From the NCBI RefSeq assembly GCF_014395225.1, contig NZ_CP060723.1:4216001-4280000 (forward strand): DNA of 64,000 nt, written 5' to 3'. Positions 8,446 to 16,204 of the stretch are shown in pieces. Every line of letters starts with the position of its first letter. Within the stretch, counting starts at the first letter, position 1. This stretch comes from Pedobacter roseus (lineage in GTDB: Bacteria > Bacteroidota > Bacteroidia > Sphingobacteriales > Sphingobacteriaceae). The notes beneath the pieces are model-generated. The model saw only the letters and a list, made by a program, of their open reading frames with translations. It was not told where the DNA came from and searched no databases. The translations under genes were made by a program, and so were the position numbers.

Positions 8446-8567
8446 GTTAGATTAATTTTACTAAAACTAATCAATAGAATAATAGCTTAATTCATATTTA
8501 ACATCTTTTAACTGAAAGCAGAAATTGAAATTGGATTATTTTATGCCGTGAACTAGCTTTGGCCACA

Positions 8568-8673
8568 TTGCACCGGCCCAGGTTTAATAAACGGGATGGA
8601 AGCGGCATCCTTTGACTGTAAGCATGAGCGTAGTCGAAGGCCAGGCAAAGATACAGTGAACAGCCCGGATAAC
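8568..8673. repeat. Interspersed intergenic element with nested hairpin arms
   Basis: Runs from GCACCGGCCCAGG through GGGATGGAAGCGGCATCC to GATACAGTGAACAGCCCGG, with a nested GAGCGTAGTCGAAGG near the middle; part of that resembles GAGCGAAGTCGAAGG at 35000-35014. GGGATGGAAGCGGCATCC is itself a small inverted repeat. No ORF with coding character. It occupies most of the gap between the hydrolase and the RDD gene. Confidence 0.45.
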
Positions 8674-8705
8674 GAAAATAGCAGTATTACCCCTGCTTTT
8701 CTAAC

Positions 8706-9317
8706 TTATATTAACCTGTCTTTTATTACTAAAGTATTAGCCGCGATATCGTGCCAGCACTGGTTCTTCTTATTCAGGAAACTATACAGGTACCCAAAGA
8801 AAACCGGGATTACAGATAAGATTTTAGAAAAATTTCTTACTAAGGAAATACCGAAAGAAACCCGGCTGCCTTCTAAATCGGTTACTTTAATATTAAGCAG
8901 TTTTTTACCAATGGTTGCCTGATTTTTAGATGCCTCGGCAATGCTGCCATAAATGAGTTTAATGATAAATATGGAAGGAAAGGGAACCATGAAAGCCATT
9001 AGCCGCTGGTCTTTGCCTTCTATAAAAATATAACTCGTTAAAATTATAATGGTATAAAATCCGAAAATGATGAAATGATCAATTACTGTTGCCAGTAAAC
9101 GCTGATCGAAAGCGGCAAAATATTGTGGCGCAGTTTTTTGATAGCTAAAACCCAAAAGCTCACGCAATTCGGGAATTGCGTGAGCTTCTTTATAATCGTC
9201 CATACCTGGTTTGCGTATAAAAGTATTCGCTGAGATGTTTAAATCTTTTAATTCGGCTAAACTGTACGGACCTTTTGGCTTACCATTAATTACTACTGTA
9301 TATTGATCAGGACTCAT
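8706..9317 (-). CDS. GYF2 (DUF4339)-RDD membrane protein
   Basis: 203 residues. Residues ~5-55 are a GYF_2-type domain: YTVVINGKPKGPYSLAELK with the GPYSLAELK core, and later FIRKPGMDDYKEAHAIPEL. Residues ~68-200 are an RDD domain: FDQRLLATVIDHFIIFGFYT carries the Arg and the two Asp that name the family, followed by two more helices and QATIGKKLLNIKV. RDD proteins are mostly uncharacterised; some have been reported as cation or proton antiporters, and the GYF_2 part is thought to bind proline-rich peptides. Inner membrane. The gene precedes the secreted hydrolase on the same strand with a repeat-filled 260-bp gap. Confidence 0.88.
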   Translation of the reverse strand: MSPDQYTVVINGKPKGPYSLAELKDLNISANTFIRKPGMDDYKEAHAIPELRELLGFSYQKTAPQYFAAFDQRLLATVIDHFIIFGFYTIIILTSYIFIEGKDQRLMAFMVPFPSIFIIKLIYGSIAEASKNQATIGKKLLNIKVTDLEGSRVSFGISLVRNFSKILSVIPVFFGYLYSFLNKKNQCWHDIAANTLVIKDRLI

Positions 9318-9385
9318 TAGATAGGATCAGGATTGTTTGGATTTTAAGATTGCAGGATCAGGTGTATAAAGTTAGATCGAATAAA

Positions 9386-9420
9386 ACCTTACGCCCTACA
9401 CCTTAAAACCTTACGCCTCC
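9386..9420 (-). repeat. 7-bp array directly after a stop codon
   Basis: On the minus strand, immediately after the TAG of the LiaF-like gene, units of about 7 bp with AAGG cores follow (GGAGGCG, TAAGGTT, TTAAGGT, GTAGGGC, GTAAGGT). This is the same unit type as the arrays at 20222-20293 and 47219-47253. Confidence 0.6.
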
Positions 9421-10410
9421 CTAATATCTGCTTACTTCAAAGTTACTTAATCCTCCGTCTAAACTGATAAAGATTTTTTTGGTCGACGATTTATAGTTAG
9501 ACGTTTCGTAAACGCCATCGCTCAATTTCTCAAATCCATCGAAATCTTTTGCAGATAAACCTGTTTTGGTTTTAATCCTGCAGCCCGAATTGGTAGGCAC
9601 TTTAATTTTAACATCGGCTACCCCTGATTTTACCACCACATCGGTAATTGGCAATAAATCACCCATTTTAATGTCTAAAGCAGCAGCTCCGCCATCAAAA
9701 CGGAAAGTACGGACTTTGTAAGGAGAAAAATCGAAGTTAGCTTCACCTGCGCCAAGTTTCATCAGCACATCCCAGGTGGCAGCTTTGTTTAATTTAAAGT
9801 TTACGTCGTTACCATTATCACCGAAATTCCATTTGCTTTTTCTATCCTCCATGCTAAAGGTTAACACAGTTGCAGAATCGGTAACCAGTTTTTTCAATGA
9901 GAAATTACCATGTCTTTTTCTGATATCGGCATTAATAAGCGAATCTGTTTCACCATCAAGGTTAAACGAAATGCCACCACCTGAAATATTCAACACTGTT
10001 TTTTTAGTATTATCGGCAGCCACAAAAGGCTCTGATAAGTTTAACTGGTTGTACGACGAGTCTTTGTCATCATCATCGTTGTCGTTATCATTGTCTCCAT
10101 CGTTGTGATCGATATTAGCTTCTATATCCTTTTTGAAACTATTTCCCCACCAATAACCATGTTCGGGCACTTGTTGTCCTCTGTAAAAAAGGAACGATAA
10201 GGCCACCACCAAAACAGCGATAGAAATGATGCTGCCGGTTTGCGAATTGTTTCTGTTAAAGAGGATATTTAAACCTGCTATAATTAAGAATACAGGCCAA
10301 AAGCTCCAAACGTTGCGCCAATAAAAATCGATTACGCCAAAATTTTCGAGTAGAAGTACACCGCCAATAAATAGCAGGATGATACCCCATATTAATCTAT
10401 CTAGTTTCAT
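9421..10410 (-). CDS. LiaF-like membrane protein with beta-helical C-terminal domain
   Basis: 329 residues. The N-terminal ~90 residues hold the four short hydrophobic segments of the LiaF transmembrane (DUF5668-like) module: LIWGIILLFIGGVLLLENFG, then SFWPVFLIIAGLNILF and AVLVVALSFLFY. A strongly acidic linker (NDGDNDNDNDDDDKD, about 105-120) follows, then a beta-rich region (~135-329) with repeating short strands, similar to the 'toastrack'/DUF2154 domain of LiaF-type cell-envelope stress proteins. It starts 5 bp after the PspC-domain gene and is surely co-transcribed with it. The likely role is sensing or buffering envelope stress in the inner membrane; the output partner is not visible here. 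Confidence 0.8.
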   Translation of the reverse strand: MKLDRLIWGIILLFIGGVLLLENFGVIDFYWRNVWSFWPVFLIIAGLNILFNRNNSQTGSIISIAVLVVALSFLFYRGQQVPEHGYWWGNSFKKDIEANIDHNDGDNDNDNDDDDKDSSYNQLNLSEPFVAADNTKKTVLNISGGGISFNLDGETDSLINADIRKRHGNFSLKKLVTDSATVLTFSMEDRKSKWNFGDNGNDVNFKLNKAATWDVLMKLGAGEANFDFSPYKVRTFRFDGGAAALDIKMGDLLPITDVVVKSGVADVKIKVPTNSGCRIKTKTGLSAKDFDGFEKLSDGVYETSNYKSSTKKIFISLDGGLSNFEVSRY

Positions 10411-10415
10411 TTTAT

Positions 10416-11123
10416 TTATACTTGAGGGTTAGCAGGTGTTGATTGATCATCTTTATTTACAGGGGCAACAGGTTCATTTTCTACAACAGCTTCAGAAAAA
10501 GCTGCAGTTTTCTGTTGTTCTGCCTCTTGTTGGCTCTGAAAAGCTGCCCAGTCGTTTTTTCTTTTTGATTTAGCAATAATACTTACGCCCAATGCAATAA
10601 AGATTAATGGCCACATGTACCTAAATAAGTTGCGGATGCTAAACCAATCGGGTATAAAATCCATTTCGCGCATCAGGAAAAAACAACCCACAACCAGTAG
10701 CACTAAACCACCTATGGTGCGGCCGGTATCATTCGGTTTATTAAATTTTCCGAAATTGGCCTGCGTTTCGAAGGGCGTTTTTTGCGTGCCATCAACCGGC
10801 TGTGTCCAATTTGCGTTTCCAGTACCTGCGGCGCCAGAAAATGGATCAGGAGTAGCAAATGGGTTTGCATTAGGATTATTCTTATTAAAATAATCGTTAA
10901 ATTTTGAGAATTTTGCTGCCGGATCGTTATTAACCGGTACAATGATCCACATGATAATATAGGCTATTAAGCCAGCGCCAGCCATAAATATAGCCGATAA
11001 TGCAAACAATAATCTAATTATGGTAACCTCTACCTGCATATAATCTGCAAGTCCCGAAGCTACACCGGCAATCATCTTATCGTGTTCGTTTCTAAAAAGC
11101 TTCTTTTCCATAACGTTGTTCAT
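10416..11123 (-). CDS. PspC-domain membrane protein
   Basis: 235 residues. Residues 7-65 form a PspC domain: KKLFRNEHDKMIAGVASGLA then VTIIRLLFALSAIFMAGAGL. A Pro/Asn/Gly-rich linker follows, then a second membrane block (GGLVLLVVGCFFLMREMDFI; MWPLIFIALGVSIIA) like that of the adjacent LiaF-like protein, and a charged Gln/Glu/Pro-rich tail. ATG 11123 is used; Met5 (11111) is also possible. It lies 7 bp downstream of the SDR gene and 5 bp upstream of the LiaF-like gene. PspC family members sense membrane damage in phage-shock systems, but no PspA is encoded in this window. Confidence 0.88.
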   Translation of the reverse strand: MNNVMEKKLFRNEHDKMIAGVASGLADYMQVEVTIIRLLFALSAIFMAGAGLIAYIIMWIIVPVNNDPAAKFSKFNDYFNKNNPNANPFATPDPFSGAAGTGNANWTQPVDGTQKTPFETQANFGKFNKPNDTGRTIGGLVLLVVGCFFLMREMDFIPDWFSIRNLFRYMWPLIFIALGVSIIAKSKRKNDWAAFQSQQEAEQQKTAAFSEAVVENEPVAPVNKDDQSTPANPQV

Positions 11124-11130
11124 TTTGTGT

Positions 11131-11820
11131 TTAAAAATCGAGCGGGGTAATTAAAACCTCATCTACGTTTACACCTTTACTTAAGTTTAAAATGGTGAAT
11201 AAAGTTTCGGCAATATCTTCAGGCTGTACAAATTTTTCATCGGGGATTGTTGTTCCTTCCCATGACGAGGTTTTGGTAGAACCTGGCAAAAACGCTGTAA
11301 CTTTAACGTTGTGAGGGGCTAACTCTTGCCGCAATACATGATTAAGACTTAACATCGCTGCTTTTGTTACACTATAACTGCCGCCATTTTTTACAGGAGC
11401 TTTACTGGCCACCGAACAGATGTTGAATATATGGCCGTAGCTGGCTGAGCGCATTTTTTTTCCGAAAAACTTACTGGTGTAATAACTGGCATTTAGATTC
11501 AGATCCTGCTGTTTTTCAAAAGTTTCGTCAGCCTCATCAAGTAAACTTCCCGGCAAAAAGATCCCCACATTGTTTACTAAAACCGTTACATCATCGAAAT
11601 CGATAACTGCTGAATTTAAAAAAGCATATACATCTTCTTTAACCGAGCAATCTGCCTGGTGCGTAAAAACTTTATTTCCCTGAGGTGTTAATTCGTCTTT
11701 TAATGTTTTTAAATCAGCCTCTCCCCTTGCTACTAAAATTAAATCGTATCCATTTTGTGCCAATTTTAGCGCTATGGCCCTACCAATTCCCTTAGTTGCC
11801 CCAGTTATTACAGCTTTCAT
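11131..11820 (-). CDS. Short-chain dehydrogenase/reductase
   Basis: 229 residues from ATG 11820. The frame is open 28 codons further up, but those lack SDR character, and MKAVITGATKGIG is the family N-terminus. Classical SDR landmarks are present: the nucleotide-binding TGATKGIG (6-13), NNVG (83-86), Ser136, and Tyr149-x3-Lys153 in GGSYSVTKAA. The motif order fits 3-ketoacyl-reductase-like SDRs; the substrate is unknown. It is the promoter-proximal gene of a three-gene minus-strand operon with the PspC and LiaF-like genes, though a functional link is not evident. Divergent from mlaE across a 148-bp gap. Confidence 0.9.
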   Translation of the reverse strand: MKAVITGATKGIGRAIALKLAQNGYDLILVARGEADLKTLKDELTPQGNKVFTHQADCSVKEDVYAFLNSAVIDFDDVTVLVNNVGIFLPGSLLDEADETFEKQQDLNLNASYYTSKFFGKKMRSASYGHIFNICSVASKAPVKNGGSYSVTKAAMLSLNHVLRQELAPHNVKVTAFLPGSTKTSSWEGTTIPDEKFVQPEDIAETLFTILNLSKGVNVDEVLITPLDF

Positions 11821-11876
11821 GTTTTGTGGTTTAATTTTTGTTGACAAAAAACCATATTTATATTCAAAACCACGAA

Positions 11877-11884
11877 TATTTTTG
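11877..11884 (+). promoter_or_regulatory. Putative -7 box of mlaE (TATTTTTG)
   Basis: TATTTTTG fits TAnnTTTG and lies about 85 nt upstream of the mlaE ATG, in the divergent gap with the SDR gene. No matching -33 TTG at the usual spacing was found. Confidence 0.35.
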
Positions 11885-11968
11885 CAATTAGCAAAGAGCG
11901 ACAACTTTTTTATCGTTTCTTTGTAGTAGTATAAGAATGATCATTTAAATTAAGCAAATACATACGGA

Positions 11969-12703
11969 ATGAATTTTACCAATTTCGGCAGATACATCCT
12001 GCTACTCAAGTCTGTATTCAGAAGGCCGGAAAAACTGAAAATATACCTTAAAGAAATCGCCAAACAAATGGATTATGTTGGTGTAGGTTCTTTAGGTTTA
12101 ATTGCCATTATCTCTACCTTTATTGGTGCGGTAATGACGTTGCAAATTGCTTTCCAGCTGGTTAGCGATTTTATTCCTAAAACCATTATTGGTTCAGTAA
12201 ACCGCGACTCGAGTATTTTAGAGTTAAGCCCTACCATTAGCGCAATTGTACTTGCAGGAAAAATAGGCTCAGCCATTTCATCAGAAATCGGTTCGATGCG
12301 GGTTACCGAGCAGATTGATGCTTTAGAAATTATGGGGATTAACGCACCAGGATATTTAATTCTTCCTAAAATTATTTCAGGAATCACCATGGTACCGATG
12401 CTGGTTATTATTTCCATGTTCTTAAGCATTACCGGTGGCTATATTGGTGGTTCGGTTTCTGGAGCAGTAACACCAGCAGAATATATTCAAGGTATTACCA
12501 CCGATTTTAACCCTTACACCATTACCGTTGCTTTGGTAAAAGCATTTGTATTTGGTTTCATTATTACATCGGTTCCGGCTTACGAAGGTTTCTATGTTCG
12601 TGGTGGTGCCTTAGAAGTTTCGCAGGCCAGTACAAGAGCAGTTGTAATTAGCTGTATCTCTATTCTTGTTTGCGATTATTTAGTTACTCAACTTTTATTG
12701 TAA
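11969..12703 (+). CDS. mlaE: MlaE-type lipid ABC transporter permease
   Basis: 244 residues, five to six transmembrane helices and no signal peptide. Family markers include GLIAIISTFIGAVMTLQIAFQL (helix 1-2), the permease core EIGSMRVTEQIDALEIMGINAPGYLILPK (the EIG...EQIDAL motif contacting the ATPase), and a C-terminal YDYLVTQ-like end (CDYLVTQLLL). It is the permease of an Mla-type phospholipid transporter that moves lipids between the inner and outer membranes. The stop TAA overlaps the ATG of the ATPase gene by one base. The MCE substrate-binding protein (MlaD), usually next in the operon, is not adjacent; the TA pair follows the ATPase instead. Confidence 0.93.
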   Translation: MNFTNFGRYILLLKSVFRRPEKLKIYLKEIAKQMDYVGVGSLGLIAIISTFIGAVMTLQIAFQLVSDFIPKTIIGSVNRDSSILELSPTISAIVLAGKIGSAISSEIGSMRVTEQIDALEIMGINAPGYLILPKIISGITMVPMLVIISMFLSITGGYIGGSVSGAVTPAEYIQGITTDFNPYTITVALVKAFVFGFIITSVPAYEGFYVRGGALEVSQASTRAVVISCISILVCDYLVTQLLL

Positions 12704-13455
12704 TGATCGAAATTAAAGATATTTATAAATCATTCTCCGGAAACGACGTATTAAAAGGCATTTCCGGAAAGTTTGAAGAAGGCGTAACCAACTTAATTAT
12801 CGGGGGTTCGGGCTCCGGAAAAACAACTCTACTTAAATGTATGGTGGGTTTACACCAGCCTGATTCGGGTTCGGTATTGTACGACGGACGCGATTTTACC
12901 CCGATGACATACGAGCAACGCATCGAAGTACGTAAAGAAATCGGCATGCTTTTTCAGGGATCTGCCCTTTTTGATAGTATGACAGTTGAAGAAAATATCA
13001 TGTTTCCTTTAAATATGTTTACCGATCAAACCAGAAAAGAAAAGCTTGAGAGGGTTGATTTTTGCCTGGAACGTGTTAACCTTGCTGGTAAAAACAAGTT
13101 ATTTCCTGCTGAATTATCGGGTGGTATGAAAAAACGTGTGGGTATTGCCCGTGCCATATCTATGAACCCAAAATATTTATTCTGTGATGAGCCTAACTCG
13201 GGTTTAGACCCAAAAACTTCGATCGTTATTGATGAGCTGATCCAGGAAATTACCGAAGAATACAAAACTACCACCATTGTGGTAACACATGATATGAACT
13301 CGGTGATGGGTATTGGCGATTATATTCTGTTCCTGCACGAAGGAAAGAAATTCTGGGAAGGCAGCAATAAAGAAATCGCACACACCGATATTAAAGAACT
13401 GAACGATTTCGTATTTGCCAGCCGCTTCATGAAAGCAGCAAAAGATAAGTTTTAA
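12703..13455 (+). CDS. mlaF: MlaF-type ABC transporter ATPase
   Basis: 250 residues. ATG 12703 shares its A with the mlaE stop (TAATG), which is the reason for choosing it over an upstream in-frame codon. Walker A is GGSGSGKTT (34-42), the Q-loop is in GMLFQGSALFD, the signature is LSGGMKKRVGIARA (138-151), Walker B is LFCDEPNSGLDP (159-170) and the H-loop is His196 in VVTHDMNS. The LSGGMKKR variant of the signature is characteristic of the MlaF group. It energises lipid transport with MlaE. It is followed after 23 bp by the first VapBC-type pair. Confidence 0.95.
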   Translation: MIEIKDIYKSFSGNDVLKGISGKFEEGVTNLIIGGSGSGKTTLLKCMVGLHQPDSGSVLYDGRDFTPMTYEQRIEVRKEIGMLFQGSALFDSMTVEENIMFPLNMFTDQTRKEKLERVDFCLERVNLAGKNKLFPAELSGGMKKRVGIARAISMNPKYLFCDEPNSGLDPKTSIVIDELIQEITEEYKTTTIVVTHDMNSVMGIGDYILFLHEGKKFWEGSNKEIAHTDIKELNDFVFASRFMKAAKDKF

Positions 13456-13464
13456 GAAAAATCG

Positions 13465-13472
13465 TATATTTG
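13465..13472 (+). promoter_or_regulatory. Putative -7 box of the first vapBC pair (TATATTTG)
   Basis: TATATTTG matches TAnnTTTG and ends 6 nt before the antitoxin ATG at 13479, so the TA pair may be transcribed independently of mlaEF with almost no leader. Confidence 0.45.
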
Positions 13473-13478
13473 TTTCTT

Positions 13479-13721
13479 ATGACTGCGGCTACAAAAAATA
13501 TCATTCACAAATTGGAAACCTTACCCGAGAGCATGGTAAATGAGGTAGAAGATTTTATTGATTTTTTAAAAGCTAAACATTCGAAGAGTTTTCCAAAGTC
13601 GAATAGCGAAGAGTCTAACATTGTTGAAGAACCAAAAAGTTTATATGGCGCTGCAAAAGGCTTATTTATCATCCCTAAAGATTTTAACGAACCATTAGAT
13701 GATTTAAAAGAATATATGTAA
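13479..13721 (+). CDS. VapB-type antitoxin, DUF2281 family
   Basis: 80 residues from ATG 13479; an upstream TTG at 13470 would add three codons. The N-terminal helix region LETLPESMVNEVEDFIDFLKAKH matches the DUF2281 pattern of (Pro/Leu)-x-E-V-x-D-F-I-x-F-L. The C-terminus YGAAKGLFIIPKDFNEPLDD closely parallels the second antitoxin here (FGYAKGKIKLADDFDEPLE). By analogy the C-terminal part covers the toxin active site, and the N-terminal part dimerises and may bind the operator. The stop overlaps the toxin start by one base (TAATG). Confidence 0.85.
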   Translation: MTAATKNIIHKLETLPESMVNEVEDFIDFLKAKHSKSFPKSNSEESNIVEEPKSLYGAAKGLFIIPKDFNEPLDDLKEYM

Positions 13722-14104
13722 TGCGTCTTTTACTTGATACGCATATCTTCATCTCTTTAATTAATGAAGATAATGGACTCAACCAATCAATAATAAACGG
13801 CATAGAAGATTCGAAAAATGATAAGTTTATAAGCATTGCCAGTATATGGGAAATCATTATTAAGCTCAACATAGGAAAGCTGATTGTTACCAGAAACCTG
13901 GAAGAGATGTATGGAGTAATAAACCTCTTTAATATATCTGTTTTAAATATACAGAAACACCACCTAGACAAATACTTAACTTTACCTTTAATCCATAGAG
14001 ATCCTTTTGACAGATTGATTATTTCTCAGGCATTAGGTGATAAGCTAACTTTGATAACTGATGATCAATACATTATAAATTACCCAAATTTAAAGTTATT
14101 TTAA
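13721..14104 (+). CDS. VapC-type PIN-domain toxin ribonuclease
   Basis: 127 residues, a typical PIN length. The acidic metal-binding residues are all present: Asp6 in LLLDTHIF, Glu44 in SIWEIIIK, Asp94/Asp97 in HRDPFDRLIISQA, and Asp114/115 in LITDDQ. PIN toxins of this kind are Mg-dependent RNases that cut tRNA or rRNA unless neutralised by the antitoxin. Translationally coupled to the antitoxin by TAATG. The methyltransferase gene starts only 3 bp after its stop, so the pair is embedded in an otherwise housekeeping transcription unit. Confidence 0.88.
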   Translation: MRLLLDTHIFISLINEDNGLNQSIINGIEDSKNDKFISIASIWEIIIKLNIGKLIVTRNLEEMYGVINLFNISVLNIQKHHLDKYLTLPLIHRDPFDRLIISQALGDKLTLITDDQYIINYPNLKLF

Positions 14105-14107
14105 TAC

Positions 14108-14989
14108 ATGATACAATTACTTGCCCCCACCCATTGGAAAGATTATGAACTGATAGATTGCGGGGATTTTGAAAAATTAGAACGTTTTGGAAGTGTAACC
14201 CTTATCCGTCCTGAGCCGCAGGCCGTATGGAAAAAAACATATTCAGAACAGGATTGGAAAAAAACTGCCAACATTACGTTCAGGGGCCGTTCGGCTACTT
14301 CCGGCGAATGGGTAAAAAAAAACCTTTCCATTCCAGACCGTTGGCATGTAGAATATAAAAACGATGAGGTAGCCATTAAACTCCGTTTAGGCTTAACTTC
14401 TTTTAAACATGTGGGCGTATTTCCTGAACAGGCGGTAAACTGGGATTTTATCTCCTCTTCGATCAAAAAATTTAAAACACCGCAACCAAAGGTATTAAAC
14501 CTATTTGCCTATACCGGAGCGGCCTCATTGATAGCCAATGCAGCTGGCGCAGAAACCACCCACGTTGATTCGATTAAACAGGTAGTAACCTGGGCAAACG
14601 AAAACCAGGAACTTTCGGGCCTAAAAGATACCCGCTGGATGGTTGAAGATGCTTTGAAGTTTGTAAAGAAAGAACTTAAAAGAGGCAAAAAGTACAATGG
14701 TATCATTTTAGATCCACCTGCTTACGGACATGGTCCGAATGGCGAAAAATGGAAACTGGAAGACCATATCCAGGAAATGATGCAGGATGTTGTACAGTTA
14801 TTAGATGAAAAAGAACATTTCCTGATCCTGAATACCTACTCACTTGGTTTCTCTTCAGTAATTGTTGAAAATTTGATCCGCACTTCTTTTCCCGCAGTTA
14901 AAAACCTCGAAACAGGGGAGCTTTACTTACAGGCTACTTCTGGCATTAAATTACCATTAGGCGTTTTTGGTAAATTCTGCAATGTGTAA
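14108..14989 (+). CDS. Class I SAM-dependent methyltransferase, RlmI/RlmK-like
   Basis: 293 residues. An N-terminal substrate-recognition part (DFEKLERFGSVTLIRPEPQA) precedes a Rossmann methyltransferase domain: motif I NLFAYTGAASLIA (131-143), motif II THVDSIKQVVTWANEN, and the catalytic-type motif LDPPAYGHGP (201-210). The LDPPAY loop resembles 23S rRNA m5C or base-amino methyltransferases (RlmI/RlmK type), so rRNA modification is the best guess; the exact base is unknown. The PUA domain of RlmI is not evident. It begins 3 bp after the toxin gene. Confidence 0.85.
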   Translation: MIQLLAPTHWKDYELIDCGDFEKLERFGSVTLIRPEPQAVWKKTYSEQDWKKTANITFRGRSATSGEWVKKNLSIPDRWHVEYKNDEVAIKLRLGLTSFKHVGVFPEQAVNWDFISSSIKKFKTPQPKVLNLFAYTGAASLIANAAGAETTHVDSIKQVVTWANENQELSGLKDTRWMVEDALKFVKKELKRGKKYNGIILDPPAYGHGPNGEKWKLEDHIQEMMQDVVQLLDEKEHFLILNTYSLGFSSVIVENLIRTSFPAVKNLETGELYLQATSGIKLPLGVFGKFCNV

Positions 14990-15085
14990 ATGTTAATTAC
15001 TTTATTTTAAACTACCAGATTTCCGACCTACTTTCATCCAAAACAGGATCGGAAAAAGTCTAAATTTTAATCACCTAATAAATCT

Positions 15086-16135
15086 ATGAAATTCCCTAAA
15101 TTAGCAGGCACCCTAATACTTGGTTTTGCCGCAATCAGCTTGTTCGCCAACTGTAATTCAGACGGTAAAGGCGGCAGCGGTGTTGGTAAAATCTTCTCAT
15201 CTGATACCACTAAAAAGAAAACCGACTCAACAGCAAACGTAATGAAACCTGTTGATCCTAAACTTTACGACTCATTGGTTAAAAAACTGGCCAACGGAGA
15301 TACAACCGGAAAATGGCCGGTAAAAAAACAACCATATCCTTTAGCAGGAGCCATTTTGCCATTTAAACGCATCGTGGTTTATTATGGAAACCTTCACTCA
15401 AAAAAAATGGGTGCGTTGGGCGAATATGCGCCTAAAGAAATGTGGCAACGCCTGAATGCCGAAGTTAAACGTTGGGAAAAAGCCGATCCTTCTACCCCTG
15501 TACAACCAGGTTTACACTATATTGCCGCAGTAGCAAGCGGAACGCCGGGTAAAGATGGAAAATACATCAACAGAATGGGCAACAAACAGATTGATTCTGT
15601 TTTGGCTATCGCAAAAATGCAGCCTAACACAATTGTATTTTTAGATCTTCAGGTAGCTTTAAGTACGATTAAGGCAGAATTGCCACATATTGAAAAATAC
15701 CTCGAACTGCCTTATGTACACTTAGGTATCGACCCTGAATTTTCGATGAAAGATGGTTCTTTGCCAGGAAAAAAAATCGGTACCTATGATGCAGCCGATA
15801 TAAATTATGTAACCCAATACCTTGCTGATCTGGTTAAAAAACATAACCTTCCTCCAAAAGTATTTGTACTGCACCGTTTTACTAAAAAAATGGTAACTAA
15901 TGCCGCAAGCATCAAACTCCGCCCTGAAGTGCAGGTTGTAGTACACATGGATGGATGGGGCGAACCAGAATTGAAAAAAGGAACCTACCGCCATTTTGTG
16001 CAGGGAGAGCCGGTTCAGTTTACAGGTTTTAAACTGTTTTACAAAAACGATCTTAAAAAAGAGCCAAAACGCTTGTTGACTCCCGAAGAGCTTTTAAAGC
16101 TTACTCCAAAACCGATCTACATTCAATATCAATAA
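15086..16135 (+). CDS. Predicted secreted lipoprotein of unknown function
   Basis: 349 residues with a signal peptide ending LFANC (Cys23 as the likely lipidation site), then a Gly/Ser/Thr/Lys linker to about residue 65. The globular part (~85-345) has an alternating alpha/beta pattern with hydrophobic strands IVVYYGN, YIAAVASG, TIVFLDLQ, VHLGIDPEF, VFVLHRF and VQVVVHMDG, reminiscent of a TIM barrel or polysaccharide-deacetylase-like fold, but I cannot name the family. Conserved-looking acidic and His residues at strand ends (D in LGIDPEF, H/R in LHRF, D in HMDGWG) suggest an enzyme. It ends in a strong hairpin terminator. No functional assignment. Confidence 0.75.
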   Translation: MKFPKLAGTLILGFAAISLFANCNSDGKGGSGVGKIFSSDTTKKKTDSTANVMKPVDPKLYDSLVKKLANGDTTGKWPVKKQPYPLAGAILPFKRIVVYYGNLHSKKMGALGEYAPKEMWQRLNAEVKRWEKADPSTPVQPGLHYIAAVASGTPGKDGKYINRMGNKQIDSVLAIAKMQPNTIVFLDLQVALSTIKAELPHIEKYLELPYVHLGIDPEFSMKDGSLPGKKIGTYDAADINYVTQYLADLVKKHNLPPKVFVLHRFTKKMVTNAASIKLRPEVQVVVHMDGWGEPELKKGTYRHFVQGEPVQFTGFKLFYKNDLKKEPKRLLTPEELLKLTPKPIYIQYQ

Positions 16136-16142
16136 TATAACC

Positions 16143-16172
16143 AGCGCCCCCGATGTAAAACCCGGGGGCGTT
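16143..16172 (+). terminator. Hairpin terminator after the lipoprotein gene
   Basis: Perfect 8-bp GC stem CGCCCCCG/CGGGGGCG with loop ATGTAAAACC-type sequence, followed by a T-rich tail. Nearly identical to the terminator at 17634-17664. Confidence 0.85.
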
Positions 16173-16204
16173 ATTAATTTAATCATATAAATATGCTCTC
16201 AAAA

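Noticed and set aside
8596..8922. 108-codon plus-strand ORF
   Set aside because: Overlaps the GYF2-RDD gene on the other strand and begins in a repeat element; no coding character.
13479..14104. Recent duplication of one vapBC pair to give both loci
   Set aside because: The pairs share motifs and layout but the toxins differ over most positions, so they are old paralogues or separate acquisitions.
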